Source: Aquabacterium commune
GTDB lineage: Bacteria; Pseudomonadota; Gammaproteobacteria; Burkholderiales; Burkholderiaceae_C
Reading direction: 5' to 3'
Assembly (NCBI RefSeq): GCF_004362855.1
Contig: NZ_SNXW01000004.1
Coordinates: 186,001 to 250,000, forward strand
DNA: 64,000 nt
The translations under genes and the position numbers were made by a program. The notes under the pieces are model-generated. The model was given only the letters and a program-made list of their open reading frames with translations, was not told the DNA's origin and ran no database searches. Positions 1 through 10,025 of this stretch are shown one piece after another. How positions within the stretch are numbered: the first letter of the stretch is position 1; every line of letters begins with the position of its first letter.

Positions 1-1871
1 ACACGAAGGCTGACTACGAGTTCAACCGCCTCCTGGACGGCATCCCCTACAAGCAAGCCACCCACCAACTGACCATCGAAGTCATCACCCCCTTGGGCGA
101 TGACTATGAACGCCTGAGCAACGACGCCAACTGCGTGTTGCGCAGTGCGGAGGGTGATGGACGTGCGTTGATTCGCCTGGATGAGGGCAGCCGCCTGGAC
201 GTCGAGCTGTCGCTGTACCTTCAGATCGAGAAGTACGTGGACAGCCCGAAAGCGGCCACCGCCACACCTTCGCTCAAGAAGATCATGGGCGATCGCAAAG
301 ACGAGAACCGCGAGCGTCGATCCCGACTGGTGACCCAGATCGGCGAATTGATGACCAGCGGCACCTTCTATGCCAAGGGGCAGAAGCTCACCAGCAAGGC
401 TTCAAGCCCTGGCACGCTGTTGGACGAGTTGGTGAACTACCTGGTCACCAACACCTACCTCAAGCTGCAGTTGCTGAAGGTGCGCCAACCTGATCCGATT
501 TCCGAGATCCGAGCCGTCTTGTCGGCTGATGACCTGGCCCAGCGCACCCTGGCTCTGGGTGGGGAGGAGGGCAACCCACAAGCCATCGCCGATGTGCGAG
601 AGCACCTGAACCTGGTGGCCAAAGACAAGCGCGTGCTGTTGTCTGACGTGGTGGACCGCTACAGCGCCATTCCATATGGCTGGAAGCCTGACTGGGAAAC
701 GGTGCTGATCATTGCCCGCCTTTTCATGGCTGGCGAGATCAAGCTGACGCTGGAAGGCTCTGATCTGGACCCAACTAGTGCCATCGATCCGCTGACCAAA
801 CCTGCTCGCTTCAAACAGGTATCCATCCTCAAGCGCAAGCTGGCGGATGCGGGCAGCCTCAAGCGTGCCCGCGACCTGCACAAAGACCTGTTCGCCAGGC
901 TGCCCCGTGAAGACGAAGACGGGCTGGTGGCCGATTGGCGCGCACAGTTGGACGAATGGGCGAAAGATTTGCGCAGCTTTGTGGGCATTGCAAGTCAGAA
1001 GCACCATCCAGGAAAAAGCGCCATCGATGCCTTGCTTGCTCGCATTGGCAAGCAACAGGCCATTCGCGATGCATTCGAGTATGTCGAAGCGCTGAACCGT
1101 GACAAGAACGACTGGCTGGATGCAGGTGATGACAAGGCCGATCTTTCGGCCTTCTATGAGCAGCAGTTGCCCACTTGGCGCAAGATGCTTGAAGCCCTGC
1201 AGGTGTTCGATGCCAACCGCGAAGCGCTGGTCAAAGATCCCAAGGCTCAGGCAGCCTTGAATGACCTGGACGCTCTGCGTGACAACGCCAGCCCTTACAG
1301 CCAGATCAGCCGCATCGAGCCCTTGGTGGCCACCGTGCAGGCCGTCAACGATGCGCTGGCCGGCGAAAAGCGCGAGAAGGCTTTGCGTTCGATCGACAAC
1401 AAGATCGAAGAAGTTCAGCAGGCACTGGCGCAGGCCAAAGCGACGCCTGAACTGAGCAACACAGTGCTTCAGCCCTTGCAAGCGTTGAAGAACAAAGTGG
1501 CCGGCCTATCTGCAATTCCCCAAATTCTGTACTTGCAAGGGCAGTCTGGGGACCGGCTGGACGAGGCCATGGAGAAGATACGCGCAGCTGTTGCCACTGC
1601 GGCCAAGCCGCCTGCCCCGACAGGGGCTGGTGGTGCGGTACCCAAGCCTTTGCCCGCAACCGGCGGCAGTGCTACCACCAGCACGGCCAATGAGCCGTCC
1701 CCTCCAACAGCTGTGGGTACCGCACCTAAAACCAGCCAGACGGTGCATGCGGCCAACTTATCGCCCAGCAGCTACTTGGAAACAGAAGAAGACGTCAATG
1801 CTTACCTGGATCGCCTGCGCACCAAGTTGATGGCCGTGATTCAAGCCGGCCAACGTGTCCGCATCCAGTAA
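1..1871 (+). CDS. brxC: BrxC, BREX P-loop ATPase (3' part; start lies upstream)
   Basis: The reading frame is open from base 3 to the stop at 1871, so about 622 C-terminal residues of a protein that normally has around 1,200 are present. The P-loop is therefore outside the window. What is visible is a mostly helical, charged region with long alpha-helical stretches, followed by an Ala/Pro/Thr-rich linker (roughly 1590-1750) and a short C-terminal helical cap. It is named mainly from position: it ends 21 nt before pglX, and the rest of a BREX type 1 operon follows in the standard order. BrxC is the large ATPase of the BREX complex, required for phage exclusion and for host methylation. The family call is firm because of synteny, less so from this fragment alone. 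Confidence 0.85.
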   Translation, partial: TKADYEFNRLLDGIPYKQATHQLTIEVITPLGDDYERLSNDANCVLRSAEGDGRALIRLDEGSRLDVELSLYLQIEKYVDSPKAATATPSLKKIMGDRKDENRERRSRLVTQIGELMTSGTFYAKGQKLTSKASSPGTLLDELVNYLVTNTYLKLQLLKVRQPDPISEIRAVLSADDLAQRTLALGGEEGNPQAIADVREHLNLVAKDKRVLLSDVVDRYSAIPYGWKPDWETVLIIARLFMAGEIKLTLEGSDLDPTSAIDPLTKPARFKQVSILKRKLADAGSLKRARDLHKDLFARLPREDEDGLVADWRAQLDEWAKDLRSFVGIASQKHHPGKSAIDALLARIGKQQAIRDAFEYVEALNRDKNDWLDAGDDKADLSAFYEQQLPTWRKMLEALQVFDANREALVKDPKAQAALNDLDALRDNASPYSQISRIEPLVATVQAVNDALAGEKREKALRSIDNKIEEVQQALAQAKATPELSNTVLQPLQALKNKVAGLSAIPQILYLQGQSGDRLDEAMEKIRAAVATAAKPPAPTGAGGAVPKPLPATGGSATTSTANEPSPPTAVGTAPKTSQTVHAANLSPSSYLETEEDVNAYLDRLRTKLMAVIQAGQRVRIQ

Positions 1872-1892
1872 CGCAAGCTCACCAGATTACCC

Positions 1893-4800
1893 ATGAACAA
1901 GACCAACCTGAAGCGTTACGCCCCCCAGGCCCGCAAAGACTTCATCGCCGCCGTGACCGCTCGTGCGCAACTGCTGGGCCTGACCGAAGTGGGTGGGCAA
2001 CCCCATGCCGAGCCTTGCCAAGTGAATGGCGATGTGGCCTTGATCGCCGGCCGCCCCTGGCCCGCAAGCGTGCAAGGCAAGCGTGACCGCCTGCTGCAGC
2101 GCATGAAGCGCGATGGTTACGCCGCAACCTTGGAGGCGGTGGCCTACACCTGGTTCAACCGCTTTGCAGCATTGCGGTACATGGAGCTGCACGACTACCT
2201 GGGTCATGGCCGCCGTGTTCTGTCAAACCCAGATGGCGCCTTGCCCGAAGTCTTGAGCCATGCCGTGGAACTGGCTGAGGCTGGTGATTTGCCAGGCTTG
2301 CAGCTTGAGCAAGTGCGCCAGCTTAAGTTGGACAACCAAGATGGAGAGCTGTTTCGCCGCGCGCTGATTGCGCAATGCAACGCTTTGCATGGCGCGATGC
2401 CCTTCTTGTTTGAGGCCATTGACGACGAGACCGAGCTACTGCTGCCTGACAACCTACTGCTGAGCGATTCCATCGTTGCCAAGCTGGTGGCTGAGATCCC
2501 TGAAGAAGACTGGACCGAGGTTGAGGCCATTGGCTGGCTTTATCAGTTCTACATCAGCGAAAAGAAGGAACAGGTCATCGGCAAAGTGGTCAAGAGCGAG
2601 GACATCCCCGCCGCCACACAGCTCTTCACGCCCAACTGGATCGTGCAGTATCTGGTGCAGAACAGCGTGGGCCGCCTGTGGCTGATGGCCAACCCGAACA
2701 GCACATTGGCCAGCCAGTGGCCCTACTACATCCAGCCGGCCGAGCAGACGCCCGAGGTGCAGGCGCAGCTGGACGCGCTGATACAGACCCGCATCCGCGA
2801 GGACGGCGAGGCACTGAACCCTGAAACCATCACTGTCCTCGACCCGGCCTGCGGCAGCGGCCACATCCTGGTGGTGGCCTACGACGTGCTTAAGGCCATC
2901 TACCTGGAACGCGGCTACCAGCCCCGCGCCATCCCGCGCCTGATTCTGGAGAAGAACCTCTACGGCCTGGACATCGACGACCGCGCCGCCCAGCTCGCCG
3001 CCTTCGCCCTGCTGATGAAGGCCCGCGCCGACGACCGCCGCCTTTTCAACGATCCGCCCAAGCTAAACGTGCTGAGCCTACAGGAAAGCAAGGGCCTGGA
3101 GGTCGATGAACTTGCCACCCATCTGGCCCCCTTCGGACTACAGCGCGCGTTGCTCAAAGCGCTGCTTGACACCTTCGAGCACGCTAAGACATTCGGATCC
3201 CTGATCAAGATCCCCAAGGAGCTCAACGGGCAACTGGCTTTAATGACGGCGGGTTTGGAGCAGTCATTGCAAGACGGTGATATGTATGCGCGGCAGGCTG
3301 CCAAGGATGTGTCGGCGCTAGTTTGGCAGGCGTTGGTGTTGGGGATGAAATTTGATGCAGTGGTGGCAAATCCGCCGTATATGGGTGGACGAAATGGGAT
3401 GAATGACGCTCTCAAGAGTTATTCCGAATTTAATTTCTCCAGCGGCAAGGCTGATATTTATTCGGCATTCATCGATAGAAGTTTGCTACTGCTTAAGCAA
3501 GGCCATGGTTTAATGGCGCTCCTCACGATGGAGGGGTGGATGTTCCTGCCGTCGTTTGAAGCCGTGAGGACGAGAATTCAAAATGATTTCTCGATAGCAA
3601 ACCTTCTGCATCTTGGTCCGCGCGCATTTGAGGCAATATCAGGTGAGATTGTCAGGGTCGTTGCGTTCACGGTATTTCAAAAATCTTTTGCAGGTAGGAA
3701 TGTCCTCGACTGTTTCCGGCTTGTGCAACCGAAAACAGAGACAGAAAAGCGCGATGTCTTCCTCGCTGAATCGAGCTCCATTAAGTTTCTTCAACAGGAT
3801 TTCTCGAGAATTCCAGAGGGTCGTATGGCCTACTGGCTATCGGAGGCCGTGATAGCCTGCTTTGACAAAGGCAGAAATATAGAGTCTATGGCGCCTGTCC
3901 GACAGGGCTTTCAAACCGGAAATAACGATAGGTTCGTTCGCCTGTGGCATGAGGTTAGCTTCGGTCGCACAATACTCTCCGCCGGCTGTAAAGAGGAGGT
4001 GTTCGCCAGCGGCAGGAAGTGGGTACCCTACAATAAGGGCGGTGAGTTGCGAAAGTGGTTCGGTAACAACGACTATTTGGTTGCCTTCGATCAAGAGAGC
4101 TACGAGAATCTGGCCGTGTCTGGAAATTGTCTGCCGTCAAGAGGGTATTACTTTCAGCCTGGCGTTACCTGGTCCGCAATGGGGGGTACTTTCGGAGCCC
4201 GCTTGAGTCCAGATGGGTATACCTTCAGTGCGAAGGGTGCGAGCGCCTTCCCCAAAGGCGAAGATATCTGGTTCATATTAAGTCTCTTGAATTCGAAGGT
4301 TGCCGATGTGATGTTTGAATTTCTTGCGCCAACGCTTGATTTCAATGTGGGTGCGATCCGCCTAATCCCAATACCGGACCTATCATCGGATTCAGTAGAC
4401 GATTTGAAAGCTAATGCTCGAGAACTGGTGAAAATTGCCGAGAAGGAGTGGGATTCGGCTGAAACTTCATGGAACTTTAGCTGCCCACAAATTCTCCGAA
4501 ATAAATCGGAGAACGTCCGGGTGGCGTCGCTTGATTTTCTTAAGGATCGGCAGGCCGAAATCCTCCACGCTAACAGCGTCACGCGAGCAATTAACATGAC
4601 GTTGATTTCCGCGTATGGCCTCGAAAATGAGATTTCTCCAGAGTCAAGTAGTGGCGAGTTTGAGTACCTGAGGCCAGAGCTAACAACTGAGTCAGGCCGA
4701 CTGATTTCTTATGCCATCGGCTGTATGATGGGCCGCTACAGCTTAGATGAACCGGGGCTGATCTACGCGCACGCTGGCAACATCGGTTTCGACCCGAGCC

Positions 4801-5438
4801 GGTATGAGAAAAAATTCCCGGCTGACGCCGACGGTATCGTGCCGGTCACCGACGATCGCTGGTTCGAGGATGACGCTGCGAGCCGAGTGCGGGAGTTCAT
4901 GCGCGCTGTATGGGGCTTGGACACGCTGGACGAAAACATGGCTTGGCTGGCCGAGAACCTCGGTACCAAGGGAGCCGAAACCCCGGAGGAGACGATTCGC
5001 CGCTACCTGGCCGACAAGTTCTTCAAGGACCACCTCCAGACCTACAAGAAGCGACCGATTTATTGGCTCTTCAGCAGCGGCAAACTGGGTGCTTTTCAAG
5101 CGCTGGTTTACCTGCATCGCTATCACGAAGGCACACTGGCCCGCATGCGTTCTGAATACGTTTTGCCACTCACCGGCAAGATGCAGGCGCGCATGGAAAG
5201 TCTTGAGGTTGACATTCGCCGAGCCAGCTCTACTGCCGAACGTAACAAGTTGACCAAGCAGTTGGATGCGCTGCGCAAGCAGCATCATGAGCTCTTGGCC
5301 TATGACGAAAAGCTGCGCCACTACGCAGACCAACGAATTGCGATCGATCTGGACGATGGCGTCAAGGTCAACTATGGCAAGTTTGGCGACTTGCTGGCCG
5401 AAGTGAAAGCTGTCACCGGCGGGGCGGCTGATGAATAA
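1893..5438 (+). CDS. pglX: PglX, BREX site-specific adenine-N6 DNA methyltransferase
   Basis: The 1181-residue protein has the SAM-binding motif I DPACGSGH near residue 317 and the catalytic NPPY motif at 493-496, the signature of gamma-class N6-adenine methyltransferases. PglX marks host DNA at a non-palindromic site and acts as specificity factor for BREX exclusion. The flanking N- and C-terminal parts are GC-rich like the rest of the operon, but bases from about 3250 to 4735 are clearly AT-richer with different codon use. This covers the end of the catalytic domain and the target-recognition region, and it suggests a swapped specificity domain. The C-terminus (about 5160-5330) is a charged coiled-coil-like helix. 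It follows brxC by 21 nt and is followed after 66 nt by the inserted ATPase gene. Length is normal for type 1 PglX. Confidence 0.95.
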   Translation: MNKTNLKRYAPQARKDFIAAVTARAQLLGLTEVGGQPHAEPCQVNGDVALIAGRPWPASVQGKRDRLLQRMKRDGYAATLEAVAYTWFNRFAALRYMELHDYLGHGRRVLSNPDGALPEVLSHAVELAEAGDLPGLQLEQVRQLKLDNQDGELFRRALIAQCNALHGAMPFLFEAIDDETELLLPDNLLLSDSIVAKLVAEIPEEDWTEVEAIGWLYQFYISEKKEQVIGKVVKSEDIPAATQLFTPNWIVQYLVQNSVGRLWLMANPNSTLASQWPYYIQPAEQTPEVQAQLDALIQTRIREDGEALNPETITVLDPACGSGHILVVAYDVLKAIYLERGYQPRAIPRLILEKNLYGLDIDDRAAQLAAFALLMKARADDRRLFNDPPKLNVLSLQESKGLEVDELATHLAPFGLQRALLKALLDTFEHAKTFGSLIKIPKELNGQLALMTAGLEQSLQDGDMYARQAAKDVSALVWQALVLGMKFDAVVANPPYMGGRNGMNDALKSYSEFNFSSGKADIYSAFIDRSLLLLKQGHGLMALLTMEGWMFLPSFEAVRTRIQNDFSIANLLHLGPRAFEAISGEIVRVVAFTVFQKSFAGRNVLDCFRLVQPKTETEKRDVFLAESSSIKFLQQDFSRIPEGRMAYWLSEAVIACFDKGRNIESMAPVRQGFQTGNNDRFVRLWHEVSFGRTILSAGCKEEVFASGRKWVPYNKGGELRKWFGNNDYLVAFDQESYENLAVSGNCLPSRGYYFQPGVTWSAMGGTFGARLSPDGYTFSAKGASAFPKGEDIWFILSLLNSKVADVMFEFLAPTLDFNVGAIRLIPIPDLSSDSVDDLKANARELVKIAEKEWDSAETSWNFSCPQILRNKSENVRVASLDFLKDRQAEILHANSVTRAINMTLISAYGLENEISPESSSGEFEYLRPELTTESGRLISYAIGCMMGRYSLDEPGLIYAHAGNIGFDPSRYEKKFPADADGIVPVTDDRWFEDDAASRVREFMRAVWGLDTLDENMAWLAENLGTKGAETPEETIRRYLADKFFKDHLQTYKKRPIYWLFSSGKLGAFQALVYLHRYHEGTLARMRSEYVLPLTGKMQARMESLEVDIRRASSTAERNKLTKQLDALRKQHHELLAYDEKLRHYADQRIAIDLDDGVKVNYGKFGDLLAEVKAVTGGAADE

Positions 5439-5504
5439 GTCAATCTCAAGTGGCCTCCATCAGCCGCCGGATAATCACAGCACATTGCTGTGCTGGAGAG
5501 AAGA

Positions 5505-6662
5505 ATGATCAAGTCCATCCGCATCCGCAATTTCAAGTCACTGGGTGACGTGGAATTGCAGCTTGCCAAGTTCACCTGTTTGATCGGGATGAACGGTGCT
5601 GGCAAGAGCAGCGTACTGCAGGCGGTTGACTTCATCTCTCAGCTGATGATCGGTCGCGTCGAGGACTGGCTGGAAGCTCGCGGCTGGAGTGCGGCTGACC
5701 TGAATTGCAAGGTGCGCAAAGAGAGCAACGTTACCGTAGGGGTTCACTTCGAAACCAGCACCGGCAAGTCGCTGAAGTGGCTTGGGGCCTTCAACCGTAG
5801 CATGTTGCATTGTACGGCTGAGTTGATTGAGCAGGGCACAGAAAAGGTGTTCCGTGTCGGCAATCAGAAGTACACCGTGGGTGATAAGCCCGCCCAAGAG
5901 ATCGCATTCACTTATCAAGGCTCGTTGCTTTCAGCCTTGAAAGACTCTGAGCTGACGCCAGAGTTGCTGGAGTTCCGCAACGCGCTGCAGGGTATCAAGT
6001 CGCTGGAACTGTTGTCCCCTCAGTTGCTTCGCAAGCGTGCACGTTCGACTGAGAAGAGCATTGGTTCCGGCGGCGAAAAGCTGTCTGCCTATCTGGACAC
6101 CCTGCCTCAGACGGCCAAGGCTAGCTTGATTGAGCAACTGCAACGCTTCTACCCCAACTTGGTCGATTTCAAAGTGTCCTCGCTGAGGTCGGGCTGGAAG
6201 AAGCTGACGGTGTTGGAGCAGTTCTCTCAGCAAATGCTGGAAACAGACGCCGCCCACTTGAACGATGGCTTGCTGCGCATCTTGGCCGTCCTGACTCAGG
6301 CCGCATCAGATCAGTCACTGATCTTGTTGGATGAGATCGAGAACGGCATCAATCAAGAGGTCATCGAGACCTTGGTGGACACCTTGGTGGCTTCTCCGCA
6401 TCAGCTTTTGGTCACCACCCACAGCCCGTTGATCTTGAACTACCTGGATGATGACGTGGCACGCGGTGCGGTTCAGTTCATCTACAAAGCGCCGTTGGGC
6501 GAAACCCGAGTTCGCCCTTTCTTCAAGATCCCGCGCATCAACGACAAGTTGCGCACCATGGGTCCTGGCGATGCCTTTGTGGATACCGATCTGAAGCAAC
6601 TGACAAAAGAGTGCCTGAAGTTGGATTTCGAGGACGGCATCATCACGGTGGATGACCTATGA
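5505..6662 (+). CDS. AAA (AAA_15/21-type) ATPase inserted in BREX operon, PARIS AriA-like
   Basis: A 385-residue ABC/SMC-like ATPase. It begins MIKSIRIRNFKSLGDVEL, the usual start of RecF/OLD-type ATPases, with Walker A GMNGAGKSS at 28-36, Walker B LILLDEIENG about residue 270-280, and a His switch in LLVTTHSPL. The start at 5505 is preferred over an in-frame upstream codon because GGAGAG lies 4-9 nt before it. It overlaps the next gene by ATGA, so the two are translationally coupled. In Salmonella BREX loci the PARIS pair ariA/ariB occupies this same place between pglX and pglZ. By that analogy the protein would be an anti-restriction sensor holding the nuclease partner inactive. Identity as true AriA rather than another OLD-like ATPase is not proven. 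Confidence 0.7.
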   Translation: MIKSIRIRNFKSLGDVELQLAKFTCLIGMNGAGKSSVLQAVDFISQLMIGRVEDWLEARGWSAADLNCKVRKESNVTVGVHFETSTGKSLKWLGAFNRSMLHCTAELIEQGTEKVFRVGNQKYTVGDKPAQEIAFTYQGSLLSALKDSELTPELLEFRNALQGIKSLELLSPQLLRKRARSTEKSIGSGGEKLSAYLDTLPQTAKASLIEQLQRFYPNLVDFKVSSLRSGWKKLTVLEQFSQQMLETDAAHLNDGLLRILAVLTQAASDQSLILLDEIENGINQEVIETLVDTLVASPHQLLVTTHSPLILNYLDDDVARGAVQFIYKAPLGETRVRPFFKIPRINDKLRTMGPGDAFVDTDLKQLTKECLKLDFEDGIITVDDL

Positions 6663-7393
6663 GGCTTTTGCTCAACGGTGAGGGGCCGACCGATCTTGGT
6701 GAGTGCGGCAACGCGCAAGGGCGGTGCGAGGGTGCTGATTTCAAGCAGGGAGCCATGACCAAGCTGATCATCCAGCTACTGGAACCCTTGCTCGGATATT
6801 CCTTGGCCGATTTCCCGGACAGCTTTTCATACGTCAGTGAGACCGTCCTGTGTGACGAGACCAAGGCAATGCCTAGGCGCCTTCAGCCTGCAAGGGGTAA
6901 GAAGAAGGGCGCGGAGATGGGCTACTTCTACGGCAACGCCATGACGCTGGGGCGCATGGCGATCAACCTGGCCCATGAGGCCGGTGAAGCCGTGGTGGCG
7001 GTGTTCTTTCGGGATACCGATGGCACGCGCAGCAGCCATGCGGGCTTGTGGGCTGACAAATGGCAGTCTGTGTGCGATGGCTTCAACGCGGCTGAGTTTG
7101 AGCATGGTGTGCCCATGTTGCCCAAACCAAAATCTGAAGCTTGGCTGCTGTGCGTGGCAGGCGCCAACCCAGGCGGGTCTTGTGTGCACCTGGAAGATCT
7201 TTCTGGCAACGACGCCTCACCCAACTCTGCCAAGGCCCAACTAGATGCCGCCTTGGGGCACCATCACGGCGGTAATGAGTTGGCTGACTGGTTGGCCAAC
7301 CAGCATGTGGATGCAGGCCGCCTGGAGACCATGCCCAGCTTCCAAGCATTCCATCAAGCATTGACCCATGCCGTGCGCACTCTGCCTCATTGA
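6659..7393 (+). CDS. TOPRIM/DUF4276-like putative nuclease, partner of the inserted ATPase (AriB-like)
   Basis: A 244-residue protein starting MRLLLNGEGPTDLG, whose Glu in GEGPTD fits TOPRIM motif 1. An acidic FFRDTDGTR motif near residue 118 fits TOPRIM motif 2 (DxD), and PKSEAWLL near residue 160 is typical of DUF4276/RloB-like TOPRIM proteins. The start overlaps the ATPase stop by 4 nt, and the next gene pglZ begins 14 nt after its stop. Split ATPase plus TOPRIM pairs work as toxin-like effectors in PARIS and in OLD-family systems; AriB of PARIS cleaves a tRNA when released. The catalytic acidic residues look intact here. Whether it is AriB proper or a DUF4276 relative needs a structural comparison. 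Confidence 0.65.
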   Translation: MRLLLNGEGPTDLGECGNAQGRCEGADFKQGAMTKLIIQLLEPLLGYSLADFPDSFSYVSETVLCDETKAMPRRLQPARGKKKGAEMGYFYGNAMTLGRMAINLAHEAGEAVVAVFFRDTDGTRSSHAGLWADKWQSVCDGFNAAEFEHGVPMLPKPKSEAWLLCVAGANPGGSCVHLEDLSGNDASPNSAKAQLDAALGHHHGGNELADWLANQHVDAGRLETMPSFQAFHQALTHAVRTLPH

Positions 7394-7407
7394 TTGATGG
7401 CCCACCC

Positions 7408-10014
7408 ATGAACCTTCAAAGAATTTCTGAGAGCCTGTCTGCCTGCTACACCAGCCATCGTGTGGTGTTCTGGCACGATGCGGATGCCGAGTTCGCCTCC
7501 CAACTCGACGCCCTGGAGTTGCCCGGCGTTCAGGTGCTGAAGCTGGATCACGAATCCGCGATCAAGGTCAAACGACAGATTGAGGCCGATGTTCATCACG
7601 CCTGGTTGCTCTACAGCAACCAAGAGGCCCCAGTGCCCGATGCAGATTGGTTGCTTGATGTTCGCCTGCGCAGCAAGAGCTTCCGGGCTGACACCGCATC
7701 GATGTTGCTTGAGGACTTGGGCTTGGCCACGCTCACGCTGCTGCCGCACCTGAAGTTGCGCTCCAAGTTTTTGCGCGCAAAGGATCGGGTGGAGCGCTTG
7801 AAGCGCTTGACCTTGCCAGGCGATGACGCCGAAGCCATCGACCGAAAGATGATGGCGGTGCTGTTGCGCACCGATGAGTCTGATTCGTTGGCATTGGCCA
7901 TGCGCTTGCTGCACGCCGTGTGGGTGCCGGGCGAGGCGGGGCTTCAGGAAGACTCCAAAGCCTGGCAAGAGGTTGTGGGCCAGGAGCTGGACACAGCTTT
8001 CTGGATTCTGATGCGTATGAACTTGGGGTACGAGGCAGAAGTGCCATCGCTCAAGGATTTGCTCATCCGCATCTTGGTGACCGATTTCGTCCGTGGCTTG
8101 AACGTGCCATGCCCAGCCGCCTTGGCGCATCTGGTCTTGCCCAACAAAGTGTTGGCAGCCAATGCATCGGTGATGGCCGGGCGCTGGCGTGGCGATCTGA
8201 ACCTGCACAAGTCCTATGCCGATGTGTCGGCTGCCGTGGCAAGCACATTGAACTTGGCCGATTTGTTGGCAGCACTCCAGCCCGAAGACTTGGCAGACAC
8301 GGTGACCTTTGCCGTGGTTGAGCAACGCATTCTGGGTGTGCTTAAACAGCGGATCATCGGGCAGGGCGGGGCGGTGCTCAGCGGCCTAAGGCCACTCATC
8401 GCCAGGCGCCGAGACGGCCCATGGGTCAGCCAGGTGATGGCCGGCGCCAGTGAGCAGTCAAAGGCCTTGTCGGCGTGCTATGACGCCTTGGAGGCGGCGG
8501 CCGAGTTCATGTCCCTGAAGGAGCAGAACGCAGGTGGCTTGAGCTTTGTCGATGCCGCCGATGCGGTCGATCGCTACCGCAGCCAGCTCTATGGCTTCGA
8601 CCAACTGTACCGGCGCTTTCATCGCGCGGCCGGGCTGGTGGAGCCGACGGGTTGGGCCGTGCTGCATGAGCTGAAGGGCGCCATCGAAGATGCCTACTCA
8701 GGCTGGTTCATGCCCCAGCTGTCATCAGCATGGGGCAAGGTTGTTGAAGGTGGCGACGGGCAGTTGAACCTTTCAGCCTTGGCCGGCATACCCAAGCAGC
8801 AGAACTTCTTCGCTGACAAGGTGTCTGGCGCCCTCAAGTCTGGCGTGAAGCGTGTGTTCGTGCTGATCTCTGATGCCTTCCGCTACGAAGCTGGTGAGGA
8901 GCTGGTTCACCTGATCAACGGTACCAACCGCCTGAAGGCGCAGCTGGACGCAATGGTCGGCGTGCTGCCCAGCTACACGTCCCTGGGCATGGCGGCTTTG
9001 TTGCCACACGAAACCTTGTCGTACAAGCCGGATGGTTCCGTGCTAGTGGACGGCCTGCCGACCTCGACCCTCGAAGCCCGCAGCGCCGTGTTGGATCGTC
9101 ATGCGGGCATGGCGGTCAAGGCCGACGATTTGCTCGCGCTGGGCAAAGAAAAAGGCCGTGAGCTGGTCAAGGCTCACCAGGTGGTCTACGTGTACCACGA
9201 CCGCATTGACCTGCTGGGTGACAAGCAGGCCTCTGAAGGGCAGACCTTTGACGCGGTGGCAGACACGCTGACGGAGCTGCAGGCCGTGGTCAGCCACATC
9301 ATCAACAACCTGAACGGCTCGATGGTGCTGCTGACGGCCGACCATGGCTTCATCTACCAAGAATCGGCACTGGACGGTGCCGACAAAGCGGCTTTGGGCG
9401 AGAAGCCTGATGGCACGGTGAAGGCCAAGAAGCGCTACTTGATCGGCCGCGATTTGCCTGCCAACAGCAAGGCCTGGCAGGGCAACACGTCAGTGACTGC
9501 AGGGACGGTGCCGGGCGATGGCAGCATGGATTTCTGGGTGCCCAAGGGCACGATGCGCTTCCACTTTGCTGGTGGCGCGCGTTTTGTGCATGGCAGCGCC
9601 ATGCCCCAGGAGCTGATCGTGCCACTGATCACCATTCGCTCCAGCGAGGCGGCCACTGCCAAGACGCGGATGGTTGGTATCAGCTTGTTAGGCTCATCTA
9701 ACAAGGTGGTGACGAACACGCAGCGCTTTGAGTTCATTCAATCCGAGGCGGTCTCGACCCGTGTGCAGGCGCGCAGCGTGCTGGTGTCCTTGCGCGACGG
9801 CCAAGATCTGATCAGTGACGAGCAGGCCTTGACCTTGGACAGCACGTCCACCAGCATGAATGACTGGGTGCGCCAAGTGTTCCTGACGGTTCGCTCTGGC
9901 AACTACGACCGCACCCGCGATTACTTCCTGGTGGTTCGTGAGGCGACGCCTCCTTACGTGGAGGTGCTCCGTGCCCCGGTGCGCATTGACCTGGCGTTCA
10001 CCAACGACTTTTGA
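7408..10014 (+). CDS. pglZ: PglZ, BREX alkaline-phosphatase-superfamily protein
   Basis: An 868-residue protein with the PglZ domain in its C-terminal half: VFVLISDAFRYEAGEELV near residue 485-502, HDRIDLLGD near 600 and LLTADHGFIYQ near 643. These are the metal-ligand Asp/His clusters of the alkaline phosphatase superfamily. The N-terminal half (VVFWHDADAEF at about residue 20, then helices) matches type 1 PglZ. PglZ is the defining BREX core protein and binds the other subunits; its enzymatic role is unclear. The ATG at 7408 is chosen over an in-frame TTG at 7390 because the latter overlaps the previous stop and shifts the conserved start. The stop overlaps the start region of brxL. Confidence 0.95.
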   Translation: MNLQRISESLSACYTSHRVVFWHDADAEFASQLDALELPGVQVLKLDHESAIKVKRQIEADVHHAWLLYSNQEAPVPDADWLLDVRLRSKSFRADTASMLLEDLGLATLTLLPHLKLRSKFLRAKDRVERLKRLTLPGDDAEAIDRKMMAVLLRTDESDSLALAMRLLHAVWVPGEAGLQEDSKAWQEVVGQELDTAFWILMRMNLGYEAEVPSLKDLLIRILVTDFVRGLNVPCPAALAHLVLPNKVLAANASVMAGRWRGDLNLHKSYADVSAAVASTLNLADLLAALQPEDLADTVTFAVVEQRILGVLKQRIIGQGGAVLSGLRPLIARRRDGPWVSQVMAGASEQSKALSACYDALEAAAEFMSLKEQNAGGLSFVDAADAVDRYRSQLYGFDQLYRRFHRAAGLVEPTGWAVLHELKGAIEDAYSGWFMPQLSSAWGKVVEGGDGQLNLSALAGIPKQQNFFADKVSGALKSGVKRVFVLISDAFRYEAGEELVHLINGTNRLKAQLDAMVGVLPSYTSLGMAALLPHETLSYKPDGSVLVDGLPTSTLEARSAVLDRHAGMAVKADDLLALGKEKGRELVKAHQVVYVYHDRIDLLGDKQASEGQTFDAVADTLTELQAVVSHIINNLNGSMVLLTADHGFIYQESALDGADKAALGEKPDGTVKAKKRYLIGRDLPANSKAWQGNTSVTAGTVPGDGSMDFWVPKGTMRFHFAGGARFVHGSAMPQELIVPLITIRSSEAATAKTRMVGISLLGSSNKVVTNTQRFEFIQSEAVSTRVQARSVLVSLRDGQDLISDEQALTLDSTSTSMNDWVRQVFLTVRSGNYDRTRDYFLVVREATPPYVEVLRAPVRIDLAFTNDF

Positions 10015-10025
10015 GGCAGACCGAC

